The position numbers were made by a program, and so were the translations under genes. From the NCBI GenBank assembly GCA_945635805.1, contig CALZCW010000053.1:1-5760 (forward strand): DNA of 5,760 bases. Direction: 5' to 3'. Source of the DNA: an uncultured Clostridia bacterium (GTDB lineage Bacteria > Bacillota > Clostridia > Oscillospirales > Oscillospiraceae). The notes under the pieces are model-generated. The model was not told where the DNA came from. It searched no databases and saw nothing but the letters and a program-made list of their open reading frames with translations. Every line of letters starts with the position of its first letter. The first letter of the stretch is position 1. Below, piece after piece: positions 1-5,681 of this stretch.

Positions 1-823
1 AGCAGCTGCAGCTCTGGGGCTCCGTGTGTTCCTCCTTGCAGTTGGCGCCGCGGCTCTCCGGGAAAAATGCCCGCATGGGGAAGTCGATGCGGCTGAACAT
101 CTCGCAGGGATCCTCCTCGCAGCATTCCTCGTCGCAGCACTCCCGGGTGGGCGCGCAATACTCGCAGACCGGCAGGGTCAGTTTAGTCTCCCGCTCCAGA
201 CGAACGGTGGAGAACTGGCCGATGGTCACATAGAGACGCTTGGATTCCCCGGTCATGACCAGCGGCTCTCCGAAGCTCTCGGCGATGGAGACAGGAATGT
301 CCGCCAGCTCCGTTTCTCCGCGGTGGCACTCGCAGACCTCCCGGACCTTGGCCGACAGGATCATCGGGTCCAGCGCCTCCAGAACGGCCTCGGGCATATC
401 GCGGCGCTGGAGCAGGCCGGCGGTGGGCATGGTGTCGGAGCCGGTAAAGATCTTGGCGCGGCCGTGGCCTCCGTAGAGGACCACCCGTTTGGCAAAAATG
501 GCGATACCGGTGATGGTGGTGGGGCGGGTGCCGCACAAAATAGCGTCGCCGATGATCCGGTAGTAGAAGGTCAGATCGACGGCGTAGAAGCCTGCCTTGT
601 AGTGCAGCGGCTCCACACAGACGTTGGCGAACAGCAGCTCAGCGCAGCGGGTCTTGACATTGGTGGAATTGTCCAAAGCCGCCTGGGACTGCTGGGTCAG
701 ATAGACCCGCAGGTCCTCCACGCAGTCCTTATCCAGGCAGCTATCGGTGATTTGGCGGGTATGGACACAGACCTGCCGGCTTGCGTCAACGCCGCCAGTG
801 GGCTCAATGGTGTTTTCCGGCAT
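1..823 (-). CDS. Uncharacterised cysteine-rich clostridial protein, 3' end outside the window
   Basis: The minus-strand frame from the ATG at 823-821 stays open for 274 codons to the window edge, so the C-terminus is missing. The start is fixed by an AGGAGGT Shine-Dalgarno 9 nt upstream. The protein has no signal peptide or evident membrane span. It contains 18 cysteines (about 6.6%): C19, C29, C34, C60, C69, C97, C164, C166, then a dense acidic cluster at C220, C223, CC229-230, CC234-235 and C240, and C262, C272, C274. A conserved-looking segment at residues 25-41 reads ITDSCLDKDCVEDLRVY. The middle (about 70-130) and 195-220 alternate hydrophobic and polar residues, suggesting beta structure. 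From memory, uncharacterised Clostridia proteins share the DSC-x-DKDC-x-EDLRVY segment, but I know no assigned function. The clustered Cys/acidic tail could bind metal or form disulfide cross-links, as in spore-surface proteins; this is inference. The gene is transcribed away from the operon to its right. Confidence 0.85.
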   Translation of the reverse strand, partial: MPENTIEPTGGVDASRQVCVHTRQITDSCLDKDCVEDLRVYLTQQSQAALDNSTNVKTRCAELLFANVCVEPLHYKAGFYAVDLTFYYRIIGDAILCGTRPTTITGIAIFAKRVVLYGGHGRAKIFTGSDTMPTAGLLQRRDMPEAVLEALDPMILSAKVREVCECHRGETELADIPVSIAESFGEPLVMTGESKRLYVTIGQFSTVRLERETKLTLPVCEYCAPTRECCDEECCEEDPCEMFSRIDFPMRAFFPESRGANCKEEHTEPQSCSC

Positions 824-832
824 GATAAAACT

Positions 833-839
833 ACCTCCT
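833..839 (-). promoter_or_regulatory. Ribosome binding site of the cysteine-rich protein gene
   Basis: On the minus strand the sequence AGGAGGT lies 9 nt before the ATG at 823-821. It is a near-perfect match to the anti-Shine-Dalgarno and decides the start codon. No other in-frame ATG or GTG with such a site is apparent nearby. Confidence 0.85.
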
Positions 840-874
840 GATGGAACGATTAAGCAAAAAAGTGCTTTCACAAC

Positions 875-900
875 ATAGTATGCCGCCGGACGCAGAATGT
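875..900 (-). promoter_or_regulatory. Possible sporulation (sigma-E/sigma-K type) promoter of the cysteine-rich gene
   Basis: Read on the minus strand, ACATT (900-896) is followed after 13 nt by CATACTAT (882-875). This resembles the mother-cell sigma-E pattern of an ATATT-like -35 and a CATACANT -10, and partly the sigma-K -10 CATANNNTA. Initiation would fall near 867 and leave a leader of about 45 nt. No good TTGACA-like -35 lies 16-18 nt upstream of the TACTAT hexamer, so a sigma-A reading is weaker. Such short motifs arise easily by chance and there is no direct evidence of use. Confidence 0.3.
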
Positions 901-911
901 GAAATGAGGCA

Positions 912-940
912 TAGACAAAGCAAAAAAAATGTGATAAAAT
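912..940 (+). promoter_or_regulatory. Sigma-A type promoter of the five-gene operon
   Basis: TAGACA (912-917) is separated by exactly 17 nt from TAAAAT (935-940). Each hexamer matches the TTGACA/TATAAT consensus at 5 of 6 positions. An A-tract (922-929) lies in the spacer. Transcription would begin near 947, giving a leader of about 25 nt before the glycosyltransferase start at 972. It is the only convincing promoter seen upstream of the operon. Confidence 0.65.
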
Positions 941-947
941 GTGATAA
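928..947 (+). repeat. Perfect tandem repeat of a 10-nt unit across the operon -10 region
   Basis: The unit AATGTGATAA occurs twice back to back (928-937 and 938-947). The repeat junction lies inside the predicted -10 hexamer (935-940), and the second copy reaches the expected start of transcription. The period is close to one helical turn. It may be a recent duplication, a protein-binding site, or chance in an AT-rich stretch. Confidence 0.7.
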
Positions 948-956
948 GAATAAAAT

Positions 957-964
957 GGAAGAGG
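957..964 (+). promoter_or_regulatory. Ribosome binding site that decides the glycosyltransferase start
   Basis: GGAAGAGG ends 7 nt before the ATG at 972 but only 1 nt before the in-frame ATG at 966. Normal spacing favours 972, which yields an N-terminus MKTDVLGVQYDN typical of the family. Confidence 0.65.
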
Positions 965-971
965 TATGCGC

Positions 972-1694
972 ATGAAAACGGATGTTTTGGGTGTGCAATA
1001 TGACAATCTTACCATGGCCGAGGCCCTGGCGCGGGGCCGTGAACTGCTGACCGGCGACAAGGCCGCCTATGTGGTCACGCCTAACGCGGAAATGGCCTAT
1101 GAGGCCCTCCATGATGAAGAATTCTGCCGTGTGCTGAACGAGGCGGACCTGGTGCTTCCCGACGGTGCCGGCGTGGTCCTGGGGGCGAAGATCCTGAAGA
1201 CGCCTCTGAAGCAGAAGGTGGCCGGCATTGAGTTTGCCCAGAATATGCTGCCGGTTTATGAGGAACTGGGCAGCCGGCTCTATCTTTTGGGCAGCAAGCC
1301 CGGTGTCGCGGAACAGGCGGCGGAGAAGCTGCTGCAGGAGCATTCAAAGCTCTGCATCTGCGGCACAGCCGACGGCTATTTTCGGGACGAGGACGAGGTT
1401 GTCAGAAAGATCAACGAGGCCAACGCCGACGCCCTTTATGTCTGCCTCGGCGCGCCGAAGCAGGAATATTTCATGTACCGCCACAGAGAGGAACTGAATG
1501 TCCGTCTTATGGCGGGTCTTGGCGGCACCCTGGACGGCATCGCCGGAACGGTGAAGCGTGCGCCCCGGTGGATGATCCGGCTCCAGCTGGAATGGCTCTA
1601 CCGCCTCATCAAGGAGCCGCGCCGCTTCGGCCGTATGCTGCGCCTGCCAAAATTTGTTTTTGCCGCGCTGAAAAAGAGAATGAAAGGGGAATGA
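972..1694 (+). CDS. tagA: WecG/TagA/CpsF family glycosyltransferase (GT26)
   Basis: The 240-residue product has the usual family length. The family transfers a sugar, classically N-acetylmannosamine (TagA) or its uronic acid (WecG), onto undecaprenyl-diphosphate-GlcNAc at the inner membrane face during teichoic acid or surface polysaccharide synthesis. Visible motifs are TPN (residues 36-38), LPDGAG (62-67) with D64 matching the catalytic Asp of TagA enzymes, LGAPKQE (159-165) and GGTLDGIAGTVKRAP (184-198). A basic C-terminal part (about 196-240, with R196, R199, R203, R211, R217, R218) corresponds to the membrane-associating appendage. An ATG at 966 is also in frame, but GGAAGAGG (957-964) is only 1 nt from it and 7 nt from the ATG at 972, so 972 is preferred. 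It is the first gene of the operon. No other teichoic acid gene is in view, so the exact donor and polymer are unknown and the symbol is family-level. Confidence 0.9.
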   Translation: MKTDVLGVQYDNLTMAEALARGRELLTGDKAAYVVTPNAEMAYEALHDEEFCRVLNEADLVLPDGAGVVLGAKILKTPLKQKVAGIEFAQNMLPVYEELGSRLYLLGSKPGVAEQAAEKLLQEHSKLCICGTADGYFRDEDEVVRKINEANADALYVCLGAPKQEYFMYRHREELNVRLMAGLGGTLDGIAGTVKRAPRWMIRLQLEWLYRLIKEPRRFGRMLRLPKFVFAALKKRMKGE

Positions 1695-1696
1695 AC

Positions 1697-2365
1697 ATGG
1701 GAAAGCTGATTGTGTTTGAGGGAACGGACGGTTCCGGAAAATCCACGCAGTTTTCGCTCCTGACCAAACGGCTGCAGGCCATGCAGGTGGACTTCCGCAC
1801 CATGGTGTTCCCGCAGTACTCCGAGCCGTCCTCTGCGCTGATCCGTATGTACCTGGGCGGTGAATTCGGTACCCGGCCGTCGGATGTTAACGCCTATGCA
1901 GCCTCCACTTTTTACGCCGTGGACCGCTATGCGTCATACCGCAAGGTCTGGCGGGAATACTATCAAAACGGCGGCCTGATGCTCTCCGACCGCTATACCA
2001 CCTCCAACGCCGTCCATCAGGCTTCCAAGGAGCCGGATGAGACCCGGGAGGAGTTCTTCCGTTGGCTTTATGATTTCGAATACCATCATATGGAACTTCC
2101 CAAGCCGGATATCGTCATATATTTGGATGTGCCGACAGAACTGACCGGCCAGATGCTCCGCCGCCGGGAACACGACACCCATACCCATGCGGACATCCAT
2201 GAGCAGAACATGGACTATCTGCGCCTTTGCCGCAAGACCGGCCTGGAAGCGGCGAGATTCTACGGCTGGACCATCATCAACTGCGCCCGCGACGGGAAAA
2301 TGCGTTCCATTGAGGACATCCACAATGAAATCTTTGAGCTGGTCCGCACCTGTCTGGAGGGATAA
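1697..2365 (+). CDS. tmk: Thymidylate kinase (dTMP kinase), divergent type
   Basis: This cytoplasmic P-loop enzyme is expected to phosphorylate dTMP to dTDP using ATP, feeding dTTP synthesis. The 222-residue product has the P-loop EGTDGSGKST (8-17), FPQY (38-41) at the substrate-binding position, a DRY within AVDRYAS (74-80), the DRY signature in LSDRYTTSN (96-104), DVP (144-146) after the beta strand IVIYL, and an Arg/His-rich lid RRREHDTHTH (155-164). Bacterial Tmk usually has an REPGGT-like loop; here FPQY stands instead, closer to the FPER of eukaryotic enzymes, so this is a divergent branch and possibly a paralogue of a canonical tmk elsewhere. An in-frame ATG at 1691 overlaps the upstream stop, but the GGGG of AAAGGGGA (1683-1690) is 7 nt from 1697 and abuts 1691, so 1697 is chosen. 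The gene starts 2 nt after the glycosyltransferase stop, suggesting translational coupling. Another deoxynucleotide as substrate cannot be excluded. Confidence 0.88.
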   Translation: MGKLIVFEGTDGSGKSTQFSLLTKRLQAMQVDFRTMVFPQYSEPSSALIRMYLGGEFGTRPSDVNAYAASTFYAVDRYASYRKVWREYYQNGGLMLSDRYTTSNAVHQASKEPDETREEFFRWLYDFEYHHMELPKPDIVIYLDVPTELTGQMLRRREHDTHTHADIHEQNMDYLRLCRKTGLEAARFYGWTIINCARDGKMRSIEDIHNEIFELVRTCLEG

Positions 2366-2368
2366 AGC

Positions 2369-2908
2369 ATGGTCTACATTATTTTAGGAGAGGGCTTCGA
2401 GGAAGCAGAAGCCATCGTTCCCTGCGATCTGCTGCGCAGAGCGGGTGTCGACGTCCGTTACGCGGGCATCGGCGGCCGGGAGATCATCGGCGGTCACGGC
2501 ATCACCGTCTGCGCCGACTGCGTCGCGGAGGAAACGGATCTGACAAAGGCGGAAATGCTGGTCCTTCCCGGCGGACTGGGCGGCGTTGCGTCCATTCAGA
2601 AAAGTGAAACGGTGCTGAAGGCGGTCCGTCAGGTCTACGAAAACGGCGGCTATGCGGCGGCTATCTGCGCCGGACCTACGGTGCTGGCCGGACTGGGCAT
2701 TACCGACGGCAAGCGGGCCACCTGCTATCCCGGCTGCGAGGCGCAGATGGGAAGTGCTGTGATCTGTGAGGAAAACGCGGTCATCGACGGCCACGTCATC
2801 ACCGGCAGAGCCCCCGGTGCTGCTTTTGACTTCGGCCTGACCCTGATCAGGGCCCTGCGGGACGAGAAAACAGCCAGACAGGTTGCTGCAGGCGCGGTGT
2901 ATTGTTAA
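2369..2908 (+). CDS. DJ-1/PfpI family protein (DJ-1/ThiJ/YajL-like)
   Basis: The 179-residue product is a single class I glutamine-amidotransferase-like domain of normal DJ-1 length. The nucleophile elbow is AAICAGP (97-103) with C100 matching Cys106 of human DJ-1. E14 in GFEEAEA (9-15) matches the Glu (E18) that tunes that cysteine. LPGGLGG (66-72) and the C-terminal GRAPGAAFDFG (146-156) are also family-typical. Members act as oxidative-stress-responsive proteins, chaperones or glyoxalase/deglycase-type enzymes; the activity cannot be told from sequence and the deglycase claim is disputed in the field. The protein holds eight cysteines, including the last residue C179. GGAGGG (2356-2361) lies 7 nt before the ATG, inside the end of tmk, and the intergenic gap is 3 nt. 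Intracellular proteases of the PfpI type share the fold, but the AICAGP and GxAPG motifs favour the DJ-1 branch. Confidence 0.9.
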   Translation: MVYIILGEGFEEAEAIVPCDLLRRAGVDVRYAGIGGREIIGGHGITVCADCVAEETDLTKAEMLVLPGGLGGVASIQKSETVLKAVRQVYENGGYAAAICAGPTVLAGLGITDGKRATCYPGCEAQMGSAVICEENAVIDGHVITGRAPGAAFDFGLTLIRALRDEKTARQVAAGAVYC

Positions 2909-2920
2909 AAGGAGAAAGCT

Positions 2921-4381
2921 ATGGCAGACAATCATTATCCCAATTCCGACTCTCCCGAGGAACTGTCCATTGACGAGCTGCTTGCCGAGGCAAAGCAGCA
3001 GATCGACAGCGCCCCCGGTGAAATGCTGCAGACGGTTGACGAGCCGTCTGCGCCTTCTGATTCCCAGCACTCTGCGGCGGAGCCTGTGCCCCTGGTGCCT
3101 CATGACGAGGATTTCACACCGGATTTTGGCGACGCTTTCGACAGCTACGGGGAATATGAGGCACCGGCCCCCTCAGAGGAGGAAGAATACTACGATGACG
3201 GGGAGGAATTACCGGAGAGCAGCGAGGACGATATGCCGCCTCCCGACAAGCCCCGGAGAAAGCACAGAAAGCGTATCATCCCGCTGTTTGTCAAGGCGAT
3301 CCTCTACCTGGTCATCGTCGGCCTGGTGGCGGTGGGTCTGGGCTACGGCGCCTGGGAATGTGCTCAGGATGTGCTGGCCTTCGGACGATCCAGCGAGACG
3401 CTGACCGTCACCATCGGCACGGACGACACCGTGGAGGACATCGCTCAGATGCTCAAGGATCAGGGCGTCATCAAGTATCCCTGGCTCTTCGAGTTCTACT
3501 GCAACTATATCGATAACGACACCACCATGGACCCGGGCACCTATGTCATCAGCTACAATTATGATTATCACGCCCTGGTCAACGGTATGATCGCCAACAG
3601 TCCCAACCGCACCACGGTCCGTGTGATGATCCCCGAGGGCATGACCAGCGCTCAGATCTTCGCCCTGATGGAGAAAAACAACGTCTGTTCGGCGGCGGAT
3701 CTGGAGGCCTGCGCGGCCAATACGGAATTTGATTATTGGTTCCTGGAGGGGCTGCCCTACGGCGAGTCCAACCGCCTGGAGGGCTTCCTCTTCCCGGACA
3801 CCTATGACTTCTATGAGAATGACAGCCCCGAGCGGGTGCTGGACAAGCTCCTGGTGAACTTTGAGAAGAAGTTCTCCGAGGAAGCCCAGGCGCAGTTGGA
3901 GGTCCTCAACGCAAATCTGGCTGACCGCCTTTCCAGCGCGGGCTACGACGAGACGTATATCTCCGCCCACCGGATGACCGTCTATGAGCTGATCACCGTG
4001 GCCTCCATGGTGGAAAAGGAATCCGCCGGTGCCGACGAGAGCGGCAATATCGCCTCGGTCATTTACAACCGCCTGTGCAAGCCCGCCGACTTCCCCTATC
4101 TGAACATCGACGCCACCGTGGTCTATGCCCTGGGCGGCGTGGACGGCGCGCTGACGGCGGAGGATTTGCAGGTGGACAGCCCCTATAACACCTACAACCA
4201 CGCCGGCCTGCCTGCCGGACCCATCTCCAACCCGGGCCTTTCCAGCATCACGGCAGCCCTCTATCCGTCGGAAAGCAATTACTATTACTACGCCCTGGAC
4301 AAGTCCACCGGCTATCACCATTTCTCCTCCACCTATGACGAGCACAACGCCTTCCTGGGAACCCAGAATGAGAACGAGTAA
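2921..4381 (+). CDS. mltG: Endolytic murein transglycosylase MltG (YceG-like)
   Basis: MltG cleaves nascent peptidoglycan strands near the membrane and is thought to end glycan polymerisation. The 486-residue product has a long acidic, Pro/Ser-rich cytoplasmic region (1-108, including EEEEYYDD at 86-93), a basic stop KPRRKHRKR (110-118), one membrane helix (about 119-142), then an extracytoplasmic region with a LysM-like segment (about 160-215) and the YceG catalytic domain (about 230-480). The presumed catalytic Glu is E365 in ASMVEKES (361-368). Further signatures are EGFLFPDTY (287-295), NRL (383-385), YNTYNHAGLPAGPISNPG (422-439) and YYALD plus HHFSSTYDEH (466-475) near the C-terminus. 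GGAG (2911-2914) lies 6 nt before the ATG and the gap to the DJ-1 gene is 12 nt. The last 14 nt overlap the next gene. The acidic tail makes it longer than the roughly 340-residue Escherichia coli enzyme; extended tails are known in some Firmicutes. Confidence 0.95.
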   Translation: MADNHYPNSDSPEELSIDELLAEAKQQIDSAPGEMLQTVDEPSAPSDSQHSAAEPVPLVPHDEDFTPDFGDAFDSYGEYEAPAPSEEEEYYDDGEELPESSEDDMPPPDKPRRKHRKRIIPLFVKAILYLVIVGLVAVGLGYGAWECAQDVLAFGRSSETLTVTIGTDDTVEDIAQMLKDQGVIKYPWLFEFYCNYIDNDTTMDPGTYVISYNYDYHALVNGMIANSPNRTTVRVMIPEGMTSAQIFALMEKNNVCSAADLEACAANTEFDYWFLEGLPYGESNRLEGFLFPDTYDFYENDSPERVLDKLLVNFEKKFSEEAQAQLEVLNANLADRLSSAGYDETYISAHRMTVYELITVASMVEKESAGADESGNIASVIYNRLCKPADFPYLNIDATVVYALGGVDGALTAEDLQVDSPYNTYNHAGLPAGPISNPGLSSITAALYPSESNYYYYALDKSTGYHHFSSTYDEHNAFLGTQNENE

Positions 4382-5594
4382 GCCGGAGTTGCTTTCGCCT
4401 GCCGGCGATATGGAGCGGCTGAAAATGGCGGTTCTCTACGGTGCGGACGCGGTGTATCTGGCGGGGACAAGCTTCGGTATGCGCTCCTTTGCGGGGAATT
4501 TTTCCCCGGAGGAGCTGCCGGAGGCGCTTCGTTTTGCCCATGCCCACGGCGTCAAGGTACATGTCACCGTCAATACCATGCCGAGAAATGACGAGCTGGG
4601 CGGATTGCCTGCTCATCTGGAGCGCCTGGAGGAAAACGGGGTCGACGCCCTGATCATCGCGGATCTGGGCGTGTTCCGCGCGGCGGAAAAGTATGCGCCC
4701 CACTGTGAGCGTCACATCTCCACCCAGGTCAGTGTGTCCAATTATGCCTGTGCCAACGCCTGGTTCGAGCTGGGCGCTGACCGTGTCGTTCTGGCCCGGG
4801 AGCTTTCGCTGGAGGAGATCCGTACCATCCGTGAAAACACGCCCCGGGCTCTGAAAATCGAGACCTTTGCCCACGGAGCCATGTGCGTTTCCTATTCCGG
4901 CCGCTGCCTGCTGTCAAATTATATGACGGGACGAGACAGCAACCGGGGCGCCTGCGCCCAGCCCTGCCGCTATCAGTACGCCTTGATGGAGGAAAAGCGT
5001 CCGGGGGAGTATTTCCCTGTTTTTGAGGACGAAAAGGGCACTTACATCATGAACTCCCGGGATATGTGTATGATCGACCACATCGACGACCTGATGGATG
5101 CCGGGGTGGACAGCCTGAAGATTGAGGGCCGCGCCAAATCCGCCTACTATGCCGCCATTGTCACCGGCGCTTACCGCCATGTCATCGACGATGTGGCCTC
5201 GGGCAGACCCGTCGATCCGGTCTGGCGCGACGAGGTGGAGCACGTTTCCCACCGGCGCTATTCCACTGGCTTTTTCTACGGTCAGCCGGGGCAGTATTAC
5301 CAGAATTCCCGCTATATCCGCGACTGGCAGGTCTGCGCCATCGTCACGGACTGCGACGAAAACGGCCTGGCGACCCTGTCCCTGCGCAACAAATTCACGG
5401 CGGGGGACAAGATCGAGATCGTCGGACCTGACCTGCGTCCCTTTGAGCTGACGGTGCCGGTCATGCGCGATATGGAGGGCGGACGCCTGGAGCAGCCGCG
5501 CAATCCCCAGATGGTGTTCCAAATGCAGCTTCCCAAGCAGGTCCCGGCCCTGAGCATCCTTCGCCGCGCCGTGGAGCTGTCGCCGGAAGATTGA
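4368..5594 (+). CDS. trhP: Peptidase U32 family protein, probable tRNA wobble-uridine hydroxylation protein TrhP
   Basis: The 408-residue product opens with KPELLSPAGDMERLK (5-19), the usual U32 N-terminus, and carries the family signature in ETFAHGAMCVSYSGRC (165-180) followed by LLSNYMTGRDSNRGACAQPC (181-200). C173, C180, C196 and C200 form a C-x6-C-x15-C-x3-C set that suits iron-sulfur binding. NSRDMCMI (229-236) and LKIEGRAKSAYYAA (250-263) are also typical. Despite the name, studied members of this length (TrhP/YegQ, YrrN/YrrO) make 5-hydroxyuridine at tRNA position 34 using prephenate; the 23S rRNA hydroxylation protein RlhA is a longer relative. In B. subtilis yrrO sits a few genes after mltG (yrrL), matching this order. 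The chosen ATG lies inside the end of mltG, 7 nt after GGGA (4357-4360); an upstream in-frame ATG at 4335 has no ribosome site and adds residues not typical of the family. Collagenase-like protease activity is the older alternative annotation. Confidence 0.88.
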   Translation: MRTSKPELLSPAGDMERLKMAVLYGADAVYLAGTSFGMRSFAGNFSPEELPEALRFAHAHGVKVHVTVNTMPRNDELGGLPAHLERLEENGVDALIIADLGVFRAAEKYAPHCERHISTQVSVSNYACANAWFELGADRVVLARELSLEEIRTIRENTPRALKIETFAHGAMCVSYSGRCLLSNYMTGRDSNRGACAQPCRYQYALMEEKRPGEYFPVFEDEKGTYIMNSRDMCMIDHIDDLMDAGVDSLKIEGRAKSAYYAAIVTGAYRHVIDDVASGRPVDPVWRDEVEHVSHRRYSTGFFYGQPGQYYQNSRYIRDWQVCAIVTDCDENGLATLSLRNKFTAGDKIEIVGPDLRPFELTVPVMRDMEGGRLEQPRNPQMVFQMQLPKQVPALSILRRAVELSPED

Positions 5595-5596
5595 AG

Positions 5597-5654
5597 AAAA
5601 TTTTTCAAAATTCCGAAAAAAGTGCTTGCATTTGACCTCTTTGTGTGCTACTAT
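5597..5654 (+). promoter_or_regulatory. Promoter of the tRNA-Arg gene with A/T-rich upstream region
   Basis: TTGCAT (5626-5631) and TACTAT (5649-5654) are spaced by 17 nt. A/T-rich tracts at 5597-5621 lie just upstream, like an UP element. A second hexamer, TTGACC (5632-5637), is a better -35 by sequence but only 11-14 nt from the available -10 hexamers, so it is less likely. Transcription would start near 5660, leaving a leader of about 21 nt to be removed by RNase P. I see no GC-rich stem plus T-run between the upstream operon and this promoter, so operon read-through into the tRNA is possible. Confidence 0.55.
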
Positions 5655-5656
5655 AT

Positions 5657-5675
5657 TTGAGCGCTCAACAGAGCG
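5657..5675 (+). repeat. Palindrome and short hairpin at the tRNA transcription start
   Basis: TTGAGCGCTCAA (5657-5668) is a perfect 12-nt palindrome lying where transcription is expected to begin. Its right half also pairs as CGCTC (5662-5666) with GAGCG (5671-5675) around an AACA loop, giving a possible small leader hairpin before the tRNA. No following T-run exists, so it is not a terminator. Confidence 0.6.
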
Positions 5676-5681
5676 TGGTAT

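Noticed and set aside
26..841. Long plus-strand open frame of 271 codons opposite the cysteine-rich gene
   Set aside because: It lies in register with the minus-strand gene, has no ribosome binding site, and its low-complexity Gly/Ala/Leu-rich product resembles no family. The minus-strand frame has a strong Shine-Dalgarno and a coherent Cys-rich protein.
856..867. AAAAAAGTGCTT, shared with 5616-5627 upstream of the tRNA
   Set aside because: A 12-nt match dominated by an A-run between two AT-rich intergenic regions is likely chance. At the first site it is not placed relative to a -10 as it is at the tRNA promoter.
2841..2852. Palindrome CCCTGATCAGGG
   Set aside because: It lies inside the conserved C-terminal part of the DJ-1 coding sequence with no T-run and is explained by codon choice.
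2384..3103. Minus-strand open frame of 239 codons across the DJ-1 gene and start of mltG
   Set aside because: It spans two well-supported plus-strand genes and their junction, and gives an Arg/Gly/Asp-rich product without domains.
3209..4345. Minus-strand open frame of 378 codons opposite mltG
   Set aside because: It is a codon-bias shadow of mltG: GC-rich codons rarely create antisense stops. The product is repetitive Val/Gly/Ile/His sequence with no recognisable domain, while the plus strand encodes a clear MltG.
4493..4507. Inverted repeat GGGGAA-TTT-TTCCCC
   Set aside because: It is within the U32 coding region, encodes family-typical residues (AGNFSPEE), and lacks the T-run expected of a terminator.
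5591..5620. Possible terminator after the U32 gene
   Set aside because: The inverted repeats (TTGAA with TTCAA at 5591-5608; TTTTC with GAAAA at 5602-5619) are short and AT-only or nearly so, with no GC-rich stem followed by a T-run. It is not a convincing intrinsic terminator.
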